A stretch of DNA of 64,000 nucleotides. It comes from CBDCMJ01 sp965224325. Lineage in GTDB: Bacteria; Chloroflexota; Dehalococcoidia; Lucifugimonadales; UBA3495. A program made the translations under genes and the position numbers. Under the pieces are notes generated by a model. It had not been told where the DNA came from. It was given only the letters and a program-made list of their open reading frames with translations, and searched no databases. Where the stretch lies: the NCBI GenBank assembly GCA_965224325.1, contig CBDCYT010000020.1, positions 124,001 through 188,000 of the forward strand, read 5' to 3'. Shown one piece after another: positions 28,032 to 35,689 of this stretch (within the stretch, counting starts at the first letter, position 1; each line of letters starts with the position of its first letter).

Positions 28032-28934
28032 TCAGGATTCCAGGACGCCCAGTTCCCGGGCCATTTCCAGCATCGACCGGGCCGTCTCTTCGTGGGCAAC
28101 GTCCACCATGTCACCCTGGTAGGTTACGGCTGCCCCTCCTTGTTCCCGGCGCTCCTCCATGGCTTTTACCAGGCCTCGCCACTGGGCGATTTCCTCCTGG
28201 GTGGGCGTGAACACCTCGTTGACCACCGGCACGTGAGACGGGTGGATCAGATGCATACCGGTGTATCCCAGACCCTTGGCCTGCATGGCGGCCGCTCTGA
28301 GCCCCTCTAAGTTGTGAATATCCATCCATCCGCCGGACATCGGGTAGGGCACTCCAGCCGCCCGCGAGTCCACGAGCACCTTGGAACGTAGGAAGAGGGT
28401 TTCATTACCTTCCGGAGTCCACTGGAACCCGATGGAACGGGCAGTGTCTCCCCCCTTGCCGCCCGAGGCTCCCAAGTGAGCGACCCGAGGCGAGGCGGTG
28501 GCTATGTCGAACGCCCGTCTAATTCCCTGGGCGGTTTCCAGGGCGGGGTCGATAAATATTTTGCCCACGGTTATTCCTGCGCGTCGCTCAAAGTGTTTCA
28601 GCAGAACGTCCACCTCAAACACTTCCTCCGGGGCCTGGACTTTCGGCAGGATAACGGCGTATAGGTGCGGGGAGGTGATGGCTTCCAAGTCTTCGCCGGT
28701 GAGGCCGGTCTCTAGCCGGTTAACCCGTACGACTAGGGTCTGACCGGCCGAACCCAACACTTCCAGCATTTTGCTTACCAGACCGCGCGCCCGGGCCTTC
28801 TCATCTGGCGGCACCGAGTCCTCAAGGTCAAGGATCAATGCGTCGGCCCCAAAACGGGGAGCCTTTTGCATCCAGTCTTCTTTGTTGCCGGGTACAAATA
28901 GCTCGGACCGCAGGGGTTTAGCTTTGAACTTCAT
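28032..28934 (-). CDS. HpcH/HpaI aldolase / citrate-lyase beta (CitE-like) family protein
   Basis: From the ATG at 28934 the protein is 300 residues. It opens MKFKAKPLRSELFVPGNKED, then DALILDLEDSVPPDEKARAR (metal-binding Glu/Asp), VRVNRLETGLTGEDL, ALETAQGIRRAFDIATASPRVAHLGASGGKGGD. CitE-like enzymes cleave or hydrolyse 3-hydroxyacyl-CoA esters such as malyl-, citramalyl- or methylmalyl-CoA. GAGG lies about 9 bases upstream of this ATG; an in-frame TTG at 28955 adds seven residues. The gene follows the CoA-transferase gene 28982-30208 on the same strand, probably in one operon. Confidence 0.9.
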   Translation of the reverse strand: MKFKAKPLRSELFVPGNKEDWMQKAPRFGADALILDLEDSVPPDEKARARGLVSKMLEVLGSAGQTLVVRVNRLETGLTGEDLEAITSPHLYAVILPKVQAPEEVFEVDVLLKHFERRAGITVGKIFIDPALETAQGIRRAFDIATASPRVAHLGASGGKGGDTARSIGFQWTPEGNETLFLRSKVLVDSRAAGVPYPMSGGWMDIHNLEGLRAAAMQAKGLGYTGMHLIHPSHVPVVNEVFTPTQEEIAQWRGLVKAMEERREQGGAAVTYQGDMVDVAHEETARSMLEMARELGVLES

Positions 28935-28981
28935 TCCATCAGCCTCGCTCAACAAATTCGGATAAACCCGGTACGCCGGTC

Positions 28982-30208
28982 TTACACCACCCCTTCTTCT
29001 TTAAGCTGCCGCACCTGTTCCGGCGATAGACCCAGGAGACCGCCGTATATTTCGCTATTGTGCATGCCCAGAGTAGGCGCGCCGGCCATTTGGGGCAGCG
29101 GACCTCCCGAAAACACCACCGGAAAGCCTGAGGCAACCGCGGCTACCGGCTCGTCCATCGCGCCATGAAGCATGGGTCCCAGGCTGCCGCGCTTCCATAG
29201 GTGCTGGTCGGCCATAACGTCCGCGGCGGTGCGGACGGGGGCGCAGGGAACGTCATTAGCCTCAAGCCGCTCAAGGGCCTCCGATAAGGTCAGGGTGGAA
29301 ATTAGACGCTGGATCTCCGTGCGGGCCTCTTCCACGTTGACGGTGCGGTCGAGATACCTTAGGAAACGCGGGTCTTCCAACAACTCGGGAGCGTTCAAAG
29401 CTTGGGAGAGTCTGCGCCACTGATCGTCGCTGGTCACAGTCAAAGACACGTCCCCGTCCTTGGCGGAATACAAGCCGGTGGGCCCGCTGCGGCTGATGTT
29501 GCCGGTGCGCATGGGCAGCTGCTGCTCGATGCTCTCTTCCAGGTTCTCCATGAACATCAGGGACACCAGGGAGTCCATCATAGATACGTCCAAGTATTGA
29601 CCCTGCCCGGTTTGCTCCTTGTGCCGCAGGGCCGCCATTATCGAATAGCAGGCGAAAAGAGGAGTAACCAGGTCTCCAATGTAGAAGCCCACCTTGGTGG
29701 GACAACCCTCGGCGTCGCCGTTGATGTCCATGAGGCCGCTCATCGCCTGCACTTGAGGATCGTGGGCCGGTTTGCCCGCATAGGGTCCGGTCTGGCCATA
29801 TCCGGATATCGAAGCGTAGATTATGCCCGAGTTGACTTGAGACACTTTCTCGTAGCCCAATCCCAGGCGGGTCATGGACCCCGGCGCCAAATTTTCCACC
29901 AGGACGTCGGCATTGCGGGCCAGTTCCAAGAACATGTCGCGTCCCTTGGGATTCTTCAAGTCCAGCGTGATGCTCTTGACTCCCTGGGTCCGCTTGAGGA
30001 AGCGAGTGGATATGTCCAAGTCGTTAAGGCGCTCATCGTGGGCGCCCTCGGGTCCGGCGAAGGGACCGTTTCCCCGGACTGGGTCTCCTTTGCCCGGAAT
30101 CTCGATTTTGATGACCTCGGCCCCCATTCTAGCCAAGGTCATGGAGCAGTAGGGTCCAGCCAAGTAAACCGTTACTGCCAGGACGCGAATATCGCCTAGT
30201 GGCTGCAT
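28982..30208 (-). CDS. CaiB/BaiF type III CoA-transferase (single, Asp179)
   Basis: The 408-residue protein has IRVLAVTVYLAGPYCSMTLARMGAEVIKIEIP, DVLVENLAPGSMTRLGLGYEKVSQVNSGIIYASISGYGQTGPYAGKPAHDPQVQAMSGLM, and GFYIGDLVTPL with Asp179 at the nucleophile position. Unlike the other four it has no adjacent transferase partner and is followed by the CitE-like gene. The ATG is preceded by GGAGGAG. The combination suggests activation of a hydroxy acid to a CoA ester that the lyase then cleaves (inference). Confidence 0.93.
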   Translation of the reverse strand: MQPLGDIRVLAVTVYLAGPYCSMTLARMGAEVIKIEIPGKGDPVRGNGPFAGPEGAHDERLNDLDISTRFLKRTQGVKSITLDLKNPKGRDMFLELARNADVLVENLAPGSMTRLGLGYEKVSQVNSGIIYASISGYGQTGPYAGKPAHDPQVQAMSGLMDINGDAEGCPTKVGFYIGDLVTPLFACYSIMAALRHKEQTGQGQYLDVSMMDSLVSLMFMENLEESIEQQLPMRTGNISRSGPTGLYSAKDGDVSLTVTSDDQWRRLSQALNAPELLEDPRFLRYLDRTVNVEEARTEIQRLISTLTLSEALERLEANDVPCAPVRTAADVMADQHLWKRGSLGPMLHGAMDEPVAAVASGFPVVFSGGPLPQMAGAPTLGMHNSEIYGGLLGLSPEQVRQLKEEGVV

Positions 30209-30367
30209 CTCTCCTCCGGAAACCTACTGTTCAGCCCTGCCGGGGACGGCTATGGTTTCGCTGGGTCCGTTTAGTATACACGGAGCGTCTCACCTTGTGA
30301 CGCGACCACCGGGCATCGGTCCGCAGACGCCTCAGGAAGCGGTTATTACAAGTGTTTATTACAATAA

Positions 30368-30524
30368 GAAGCTATCTCAAAACGGTCGCTCTCTGGCGCC
30401 ATCGATTAGCTGGAAGCCTGGGGCTATGGATTCCCGCTCCCCGATCGGGCTCGGGGACAAGCTTCGCAGGAATCCACACCGCAAAGGTGGGACGTTGGAG
30501 GACTCAGCTTTATGAGACAAGTTC
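30368..30524 (-). mobile_element. MITE-like interspersed repeat, copy F (rearranged)
   Basis: An inverted, partly diverged copy. The outer end near 30510-30524 (TATGAGACAAGTTC) and the GGAGGACTCAGCTTTATGAG segment are conserved, as is a GATTCCCGCTCCCCGATCGGG module. The opposite end (AAGCTATCTCAAAA) is only loosely similar and the TTATTGAGCCGC core is missing. It lies in the 30209-30730 spacer between divergent genes. Confidence 0.6.
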
Positions 30525-30673
30525 AGTTTCTAAGTCGCTGGCTCGCTCCTCCAGTGATTTACGGAGTAATTTCCAGGGCGATTTCCGGCAGCCGTGACGC
30601 CGACAGGCCCATGATGAGCTACTGAGGAAGGTGATTAGCCGGTGGATACAGGCCTACCTAAACAGGCCAATTG

Positions 30674-30682
30674 TGGTACAAT
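30674..30682 (+). promoter_or_regulatory. Possible extended -10 promoter of the molybdenum oxidoreductase gene
   Basis: TGGTACAAT fits an extended -10 element (TGn plus TACAAT). Transcription would begin about 30689, some 42 bases before the ATG. No good -35 is visible. Confidence 0.4.
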
Positions 30683-30730
30683 CCACCCGGAGTTCTACCC
30701 TAGATCAACAGCGAGAATGAGGTGGGTGAC

Positions 30731-33013
30731 ATGGCTTCGAACATCGTTCTGTCAAATCAGGAGTTCAAAGTAGTTGGTACTCGTCCCATCCGTCACGATG
30801 GCACAGACAAGGTGACTGGCCGGGCCAAGTACGGTGCGGACTTCCAAGTGTCCGGCATGCTTCACGGCAAGGTGCTGCGCAGCCCTCATGCCCACGCCCG
30901 CATCAAGTCCATCGACACCAGCAAGGTTCTGGCTCACCCCGGCGTTAAGGCGGTGGTTACCGGCAAGGATATGCCGGTGGCGTCCATGGAGAACCCTTCC
31001 AGGGGCGTGCAATCGGCCAGCGACAACCTGTTGGCCAGCAGTAAAGTGCTATACAAAGGCCACGCCGTAGCGGCTGTGGCGGCTGTTGACCAACACGTGG
31101 CGGAGGAGGCTCTGGCCCTCATCGAAGTCGATTACGAGGTCCTGCCCGCCGTCGTCGACGTACGACAGGCAATGAAGGACGATGCCCCGTTGCTCCACGA
31201 CTTTTTGACCACGCAGGAGTTGGGAGAACAGACGGAAAAGCACAGCAACGTCGCCTCTCATTTTAGGTTTGAGCAGGGCGACCCGGACCAGGGCTTTGCC
31301 CAAGCCGACGTGATCGTCGAGCGGGAATACACCAACGCCACAGTCCATCAGGGATATATAGAAACCCATAATGCCGCGGCGTTGTGGAACGCCGATGGCC
31401 AGGTGACGGTGTGGGTCAGCACGCAAGGGGCGTTCACCAACAGGGCGGAGTTGGCCAGCGTGTTGAATCTCCCAGTGTCTAAAATCAAGGTAGTGCCGAT
31501 GGAGATCGGCGGAGGCTTTGGGGGCAAGATTCCCCTGTACTTGGAGCCGCTGGCGGCGCTGCTGTCACAGAAAACCGGGCGGACCGTCAAATTGATAATG
31601 ACCCGAGCCGAGGACTTCGAGAGTACCGGTCCCACCTCTGGGACCTATATCAAAGTCAAGATCGGGGCTACCAACTCGGGCAAGCTTGTAGCCGCCGAGG
31701 CATACCTGGCCTACGAGGCCGGAGGGTTTCCCGGCGCGCTGGTCGGTCCCGGAGGAATGTGCATCTTCGCCCCCTACGATATCGAAAATATGCGGGTAGA
31801 CGGCTTTGACGTGGTGGTGAATAAGCCCAAGACAGCTGCTTATCGGGCCCCAGGCGCTCCCAACGCCGCCTTCGCCGCCGAGCAAGTAGTGGACGAGATT
31901 TGTCAGCAACTGGACATCGACCCAATCGAATTTCGGCTGTCCAACGCTTCAAAGGAAGGCACCAGGCGGGTTGATGGACCAGTGTTTCCCGTGGTAGGCA
32001 ACGTGGAGTGTCTCGAGGCAGCCAAGAACTCAGACCAGTATCAATCCCCCATCGAAGGACCATGGAAGGCTCGGGGCGTAGCTTCGGGATTCTGGTTCAA
32101 CATTGGATTGCAGTCCAGTTGCTCGATATCGGTAAATGCCGACGGCACTATCAGCCTGGTGGAAGGCTCTACGGACATTGGCGGCACCCGCGCCTCCATT
32201 GCGATGCAAGCCGCCGAGGTCCTGGGCATTCCCGCCGAAGACGTCCACCCGGTGGTGGGAGACACCGAGTCGGTGGGATATACCTTCCTAACAGGGGGAA
32301 GCCGTACTGCCTTCGCCACCGGTTGGGCAGCCCACGAATGCGCCCAGGATATCAAGAGGCAAATGATTGAGCGGGTGGCCAACAACTGGGACGTCCCGGC
32401 TGAAGACGTAGAGTTGGTGGACGGCGTGTTTCAGCATGCTTCGGACCCGGAGCTGAAAATAGGCTTCAAAGACCTGGCAGCGGAGATGAGCGGCGGGTTC
32501 ACCGGCGTTGGCCCCATTACCAGTCAGGTTAGCGTGGACCCCGCTGGGGTCGGCGGCGCTTTCACCACCCAAATCGTCGATCTTGAGGTGGACCCGGACA
32601 CGGGTAAGGTGACCATCCTCGACTTCACCATCGTCCAGGACGCGGGCAAGGCGATCCACCCCAGCTACGTCGAAGGTCAAATGCAAGGTGGTGTGGTCCA
32701 GGGAATCGGCTGGGCCCTGAACGAGGAATACTTTTACAGCGCCGAAGGCAGGATGGAGAATTCCAGTTTCCTGGATTACCGCATGCCCACCAGCTTGGAC
32801 CTGCCCATGATTAACACCATCATTGTAGAAGTAGCCAACCCGGGCCATCCTTATGGGGTTCGGGGTGTAGGCGAGGTCCCCATCGTGGCCCCCATGGCTG
32901 CCATCGCCAACGGCATAGCCCGGGCCACCGGCATCAGGCTTCAACACCTTCCCATGTCCCCAGGCGCGATCCTCGAGGCCGTCTGGGAGAAAAACGGAGG
33001 CCAGACCAGCTAA
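30731..33013 (+). CDS. Xanthine dehydrogenase/aldehyde oxidase family, molybdopterin-binding subunit
   Basis: About 760 residues, the usual length of a large molybdenum subunit. Signatures: DKVTGRAKYGAD, LRSPHAHARI, EIGGGFGGKIP (about residue 260), TAAYRAPGAPNAAFAAEQ (about 370), GQMQGGVVQGIGWALNEE, and GVRGVGEVPIVAPMAAIANGI with the active-site Glu in GVGE (about 711). The substrate loop AYRAPG is not the AYxCSFR of aerobic CO dehydrogenase. These enzymes hydroxylate heterocycles, aldehydes or related carbon substrates. No FAD or [2Fe-2S] subunit gene is adjacent, which is unusual. The ATG at 30731 has GAGGTG upstream; an in-frame GTG at 30722 is an alternative. Confidence 0.93.
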   Translation: MASNIVLSNQEFKVVGTRPIRHDGTDKVTGRAKYGADFQVSGMLHGKVLRSPHAHARIKSIDTSKVLAHPGVKAVVTGKDMPVASMENPSRGVQSASDNLLASSKVLYKGHAVAAVAAVDQHVAEEALALIEVDYEVLPAVVDVRQAMKDDAPLLHDFLTTQELGEQTEKHSNVASHFRFEQGDPDQGFAQADVIVEREYTNATVHQGYIETHNAAALWNADGQVTVWVSTQGAFTNRAELASVLNLPVSKIKVVPMEIGGGFGGKIPLYLEPLAALLSQKTGRTVKLIMTRAEDFESTGPTSGTYIKVKIGATNSGKLVAAEAYLAYEAGGFPGALVGPGGMCIFAPYDIENMRVDGFDVVVNKPKTAAYRAPGAPNAAFAAEQVVDEICQQLDIDPIEFRLSNASKEGTRRVDGPVFPVVGNVECLEAAKNSDQYQSPIEGPWKARGVASGFWFNIGLQSSCSISVNADGTISLVEGSTDIGGTRASIAMQAAEVLGIPAEDVHPVVGDTESVGYTFLTGGSRTAFATGWAAHECAQDIKRQMIERVANNWDVPAEDVELVDGVFQHASDPELKIGFKDLAAEMSGGFTGVGPITSQVSVDPAGVGGAFTTQIVDLEVDPDTGKVTILDFTIVQDAGKAIHPSYVEGQMQGGVVQGIGWALNEEYFYSAEGRMENSSFLDYRMPTSLDLPMINTIIVEVANPGHPYGVRGVGEVPIVAPMAAIANGIARATGIRLQHLPMSPGAILEAVWEKNGGQTS

Positions 33014-33116
33014 CCGCGGGACGAATTTTGTCGGCCGATTTTGGGCCAGGTTCTCCATTCCGGAGGCCTGGCCCTAAGTTTGTCTGTGACGCAGGAACCA
33101 GGGGAGGCGTTGCATA

Positions 33117-33666
33117 TGGCGAAAGTGGCATTCACCCCGCTGGAAGCTCCGGTCGCAGATGACTAGAAGGCCCGGGGCGAAGAGCATCCGGAGGGGAGTG
33201 GCCCGGAATTACGCCACCTTCAATGAATATAATGAACAATGTACCGTTGGTGGGGAGCCCGGCGACCCTGGATGACAATGACGGTGTTGAAACTCTCCGA
33301 AACTCCGGGTTAAGGCGCTGGCCGTGCCGACGGGGCAGGGGGCGCCAGCGGGCATTACCCGTGGACGTTCTACCGGCGATGTGGAGGGGAAGAGGCTTTG
33401 ACCGGCGAGGCGATAGAGTCCATACCTGATGGGAGCGCGCCATTTGGCCTGAAGACTGACGCCGCCGGTGTGGTCCGGTTGGTCTCGGAACTGTTGCAGC
33501 GCCACTGCGTCTCTCACTCCACTTTTGAAGCGGTGACGCCTCAGATTGACGAGGTCGGGTACATGGAAGTCCCGGCGGTTGTAGCTACGACAGTCACTTG
33601 ACCCACTGCCAGCAACCTATGGAGGTGGAATTACAGGAACGCTCCATGTCCGTCAGGACGCAATAA
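33117..33666 (+). pseudogene. Decayed small protein, probably CMD-like
   Basis: Translation in shifting frames gives a coherent protein. It begins MAKVAFTPLEAPVADD from the ATG at 33117 and meets a TAG. Fragments continue as GVARNYATFNEY and IMNNVPLVGSP in other frames, then KALAVPTGQGASGHYPWTFYRRCG, GEEALTGEAIESIPDG, GVVRLVSELLQRHCVSHST, then THCQQPMEVELQERS in a further frame to a TAA at 33666. The RLVSELLxxHxVSxxTF pattern recalls carboxymuconolactone-decarboxylase-like proteins. At least one stop and several frameshifts make this a pseudogene. It lies 103 bp behind the molybdenum subunit and may once have been in its operon. Confidence 0.6.
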
Positions 33667-33830
33667 CGTCTCGGCATCTCAAAAAAAGGAGCGGCCGGCA
33701 CCGATAAATCGGCGGGAGCCGCTGAAGGAGCGGCCCGCTGCCGGTCGCTGAAGACGCGATTGTAACCTTGAAGGCACGATTGTAACCTTGCTGTCAGGTC
33801 CGGTCAACACAGTGGTGAGGCGGGACAGGG

Positions 33831-34800
33831 CGTTTCAATCGTCTGCCGCCCGTCATACCCGCGGCTCGCCCGTCTTTCCCGCCGCTCACCCGTCTTTCCC
33901 GCGAAGCTTGTCCCCGGCCCTGATTAGAGAGCGGGAATCCATCCCGCCACTCACCCGTCATTCCCGCGAACGCGGGAATCCATACGGTCTTGATGCTGGA
34001 CTGCCAATGGACAATCCCAAAGTGCATGGGAAAACAGGCGTTGTCGCGAAAACTAAAAGACCGTCTAGGATGTCCAGGGTGTTTTAATTGTCTGCCGCCC
34101 GTCGTACCCGCCGCTCACCCGTCTTTCCCGCGAAGCTTGTCCCCGGCCCTGATTAGAGAGCGGGAATCCATCCCGCCACTCACCCGTCATTCCCGCGAAC
34201 GCGGGAATCCATACGGTCTTGATGCTGGACTGCCATTGGACAAACCCAAAGTGCATGGGAAAACAGGCGTTGTCGCGAAAACTAAAAGACCGTCTAGGAT
34301 GTCCAGGGTGTTTTAATTGTCTGCCGCCCGTCGTACCCGCCGCTCACCCGTCTTTCCCGCGAAGCTTGTCCCCGGCCCCGATTAGAGAGCGGGAATCCAT
34401 CCCCCCACTCACCCGTCATTCCCGCGAACGCGGGAATCCATACGGTCTTGATGCTGGACTGCCATTGGACAAACCCAAAGTGCATGGGAAAACAGGCGTT
34501 GTCGCGAAAACTAAAACACCCTGTGAGGCGGGTCAGGGCGTTTTAGTTGTGTGCTACCCGTCATACCCGCCGCTCACCCGTCTTTCCCGCGAAGTTTGTC
34601 CCCTGCCCCGATCGGGGAGCGGGAATCCATCCCGCCGCTCACCCGTCATTCCCGCGGAAGCGGGAATCCACACGTACTTGATGTTGGACTGCCATTGGAC
34701 AAGCCCAAAGTGCATGGGAAAACAGGAGTCGTCGCGAAAACTAGAAGACCCGGTGATGGCGGGTCAGGGCGTTTCAATCGTCTGTGGGGACCCGGTGATG
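33831..34800. repeat. Tandem array of ~229-bp repeats (four units plus partial)
   Basis: The marker GCATGGGAAAACAGG recurs at 34024, 34253, 34482 and 34712, i.e. spacings of 229, 229 and 230 bp. Each unit contains a perfect ATTCCC-N8-GGGAAT palindrome (33960-33979, 34189-34208, 34418-34437, 34648-34667), a CCGCGAAGCTTGTCCCC-type segment (changed in some units) and a GCGTTGTCGCGAAAACTA-type block. The first and last units are more diverged. Every unit is open in several frames, but the translations are shared nonsense. There is no CRISPR architecture. Confidence 0.9.
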
Positions 34801-34917
34801 GGGGGGGCTGGTCGAGAGCTTTCCGGTCCATGGCTTAGCCCTTCGGCAGACCCGGGCCGACGGTGGCGTCTTCCCGCACCAACTGCCCATAGGTCGGCAA
34901 GAGGAGGCGGGCGGTGT

Positions 34918-35151
34918 CTAGCTAGTGGCTACGCAGGTGATGGTCCGCAACACACCGCGTATGCCCTGGATTTGGCCGGTGACCAACTCGGCCATCTCCG
35001 CCATGTTGGCTGCTTCGACTAGAGCGATTATGTCGAAGTTGCCGGTGATAACATCTGCTTTGCGGACCCCAGTCAGCGTGCGTAGAGCTTGGACAACTTG
35101 AGGCGCGCTGCCGACCTGGGCCTCAATCAGGACGAATGCCCTGGCTGCCAC
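34918..35151 (-). CDS. Stand-alone Lrp/AsnC ligand-binding (RAM) domain protein
   Basis: The 77-residue protein, RAFVLIEAQVGSAPQVVQALRTLTGVRKADVITGNFDIIALVEAANMAEMAELVTGQIQGIRGVLRTITC, is the alpha-beta effector-binding domain of Lrp/AsnC regulators without the helix-turn-helix. Stand-alone RAM proteins form oligomers that bind amino acids or other small effectors. GTG start with weak upstream signal. It closely follows the tandem array. Function beyond ligand binding is unknown. Confidence 0.8.
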   Translation of the reverse strand: MAARAFVLIEAQVGSAPQVVQALRTLTGVRKADVITGNFDIIALVEAANMAEMAELVTGQIQGIRGVLRTITCVATS

Positions 35152-35689
35152 GGTGGCCGCCTATGCTGACAAACGAGCAACGGAGGTGACTTCTACTCCG
35201 ATCTCCGTTGCTCCCGGTCTGATATTTGTGTTGGCCATAAACGGTTTTTCTTCTCTAGAAGCACCCGGTCTAACGCACCCGGCCTTGGGGTAGCCTACCG
35301 TCAGCGGACCTTCTATCTTGGGGCGGGCCTCGCCTCGAGAATCCATTCCCCGGGAGAGATGGGTTAGGTACGGCCCGGATACTAGCCTATTATAGCCAGC
35401 GGCACAGGCCTGTCAAATTGGCGGTCTCAACGGTAGTCGCCTCTTTGACCTTATTTGATGGGAGGTAAACGGAAGGGCGGGGATGAGTCAGCTGCCGTTG
35501 CCGTAGCGCCGCCCGTGTGCGTGTTGCGTCTGAGGCGTTGTTGCCGATAAAATGGAGTCGGTTCGTTGACGGAGTCGCAAAGGAGGCGTTGCGCTTAACC
35601 GTCCCAACTGACTCCGGTGCTTCAGAGCCTCTAGGACGTTTAATCAGCCACAAGTTCGACCAATTAACGTAGCCGAAGGGGGACAATCA
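35152..35689. other. Spacer upstream of the EF-G-like gene
   Basis: No gene or RNA is convincing in this 538-bp spacer. A weak promoter-like pair (TTGCGT at 35524-35529, TAAAAT at 35548-35553, 18-bp spacing) could drive the downstream GTPase gene and would leave a leader of about 130 bases. Confidence 0.35.

Noticed and set aside
30731..33013. Aerobic CO dehydrogenase large subunit (coxL)
   Set aside because: The active-site loop reads AYRAPG, not the AYxCSFR motif of CO dehydrogenase, and no coxM/coxS genes are present.
33831..34800. Possible CRISPR array
   Set aside because: Units are ~229 bp, adjacent and nearly identical throughout, with no alternation of short repeats and unique spacers and no cas genes.
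35161..35346. 61-codon minus-strand frame upstream of the RAM-domain gene
   Set aside because: Weak start signal, no recognised family; a shorter 25-residue version is equally unsupported.
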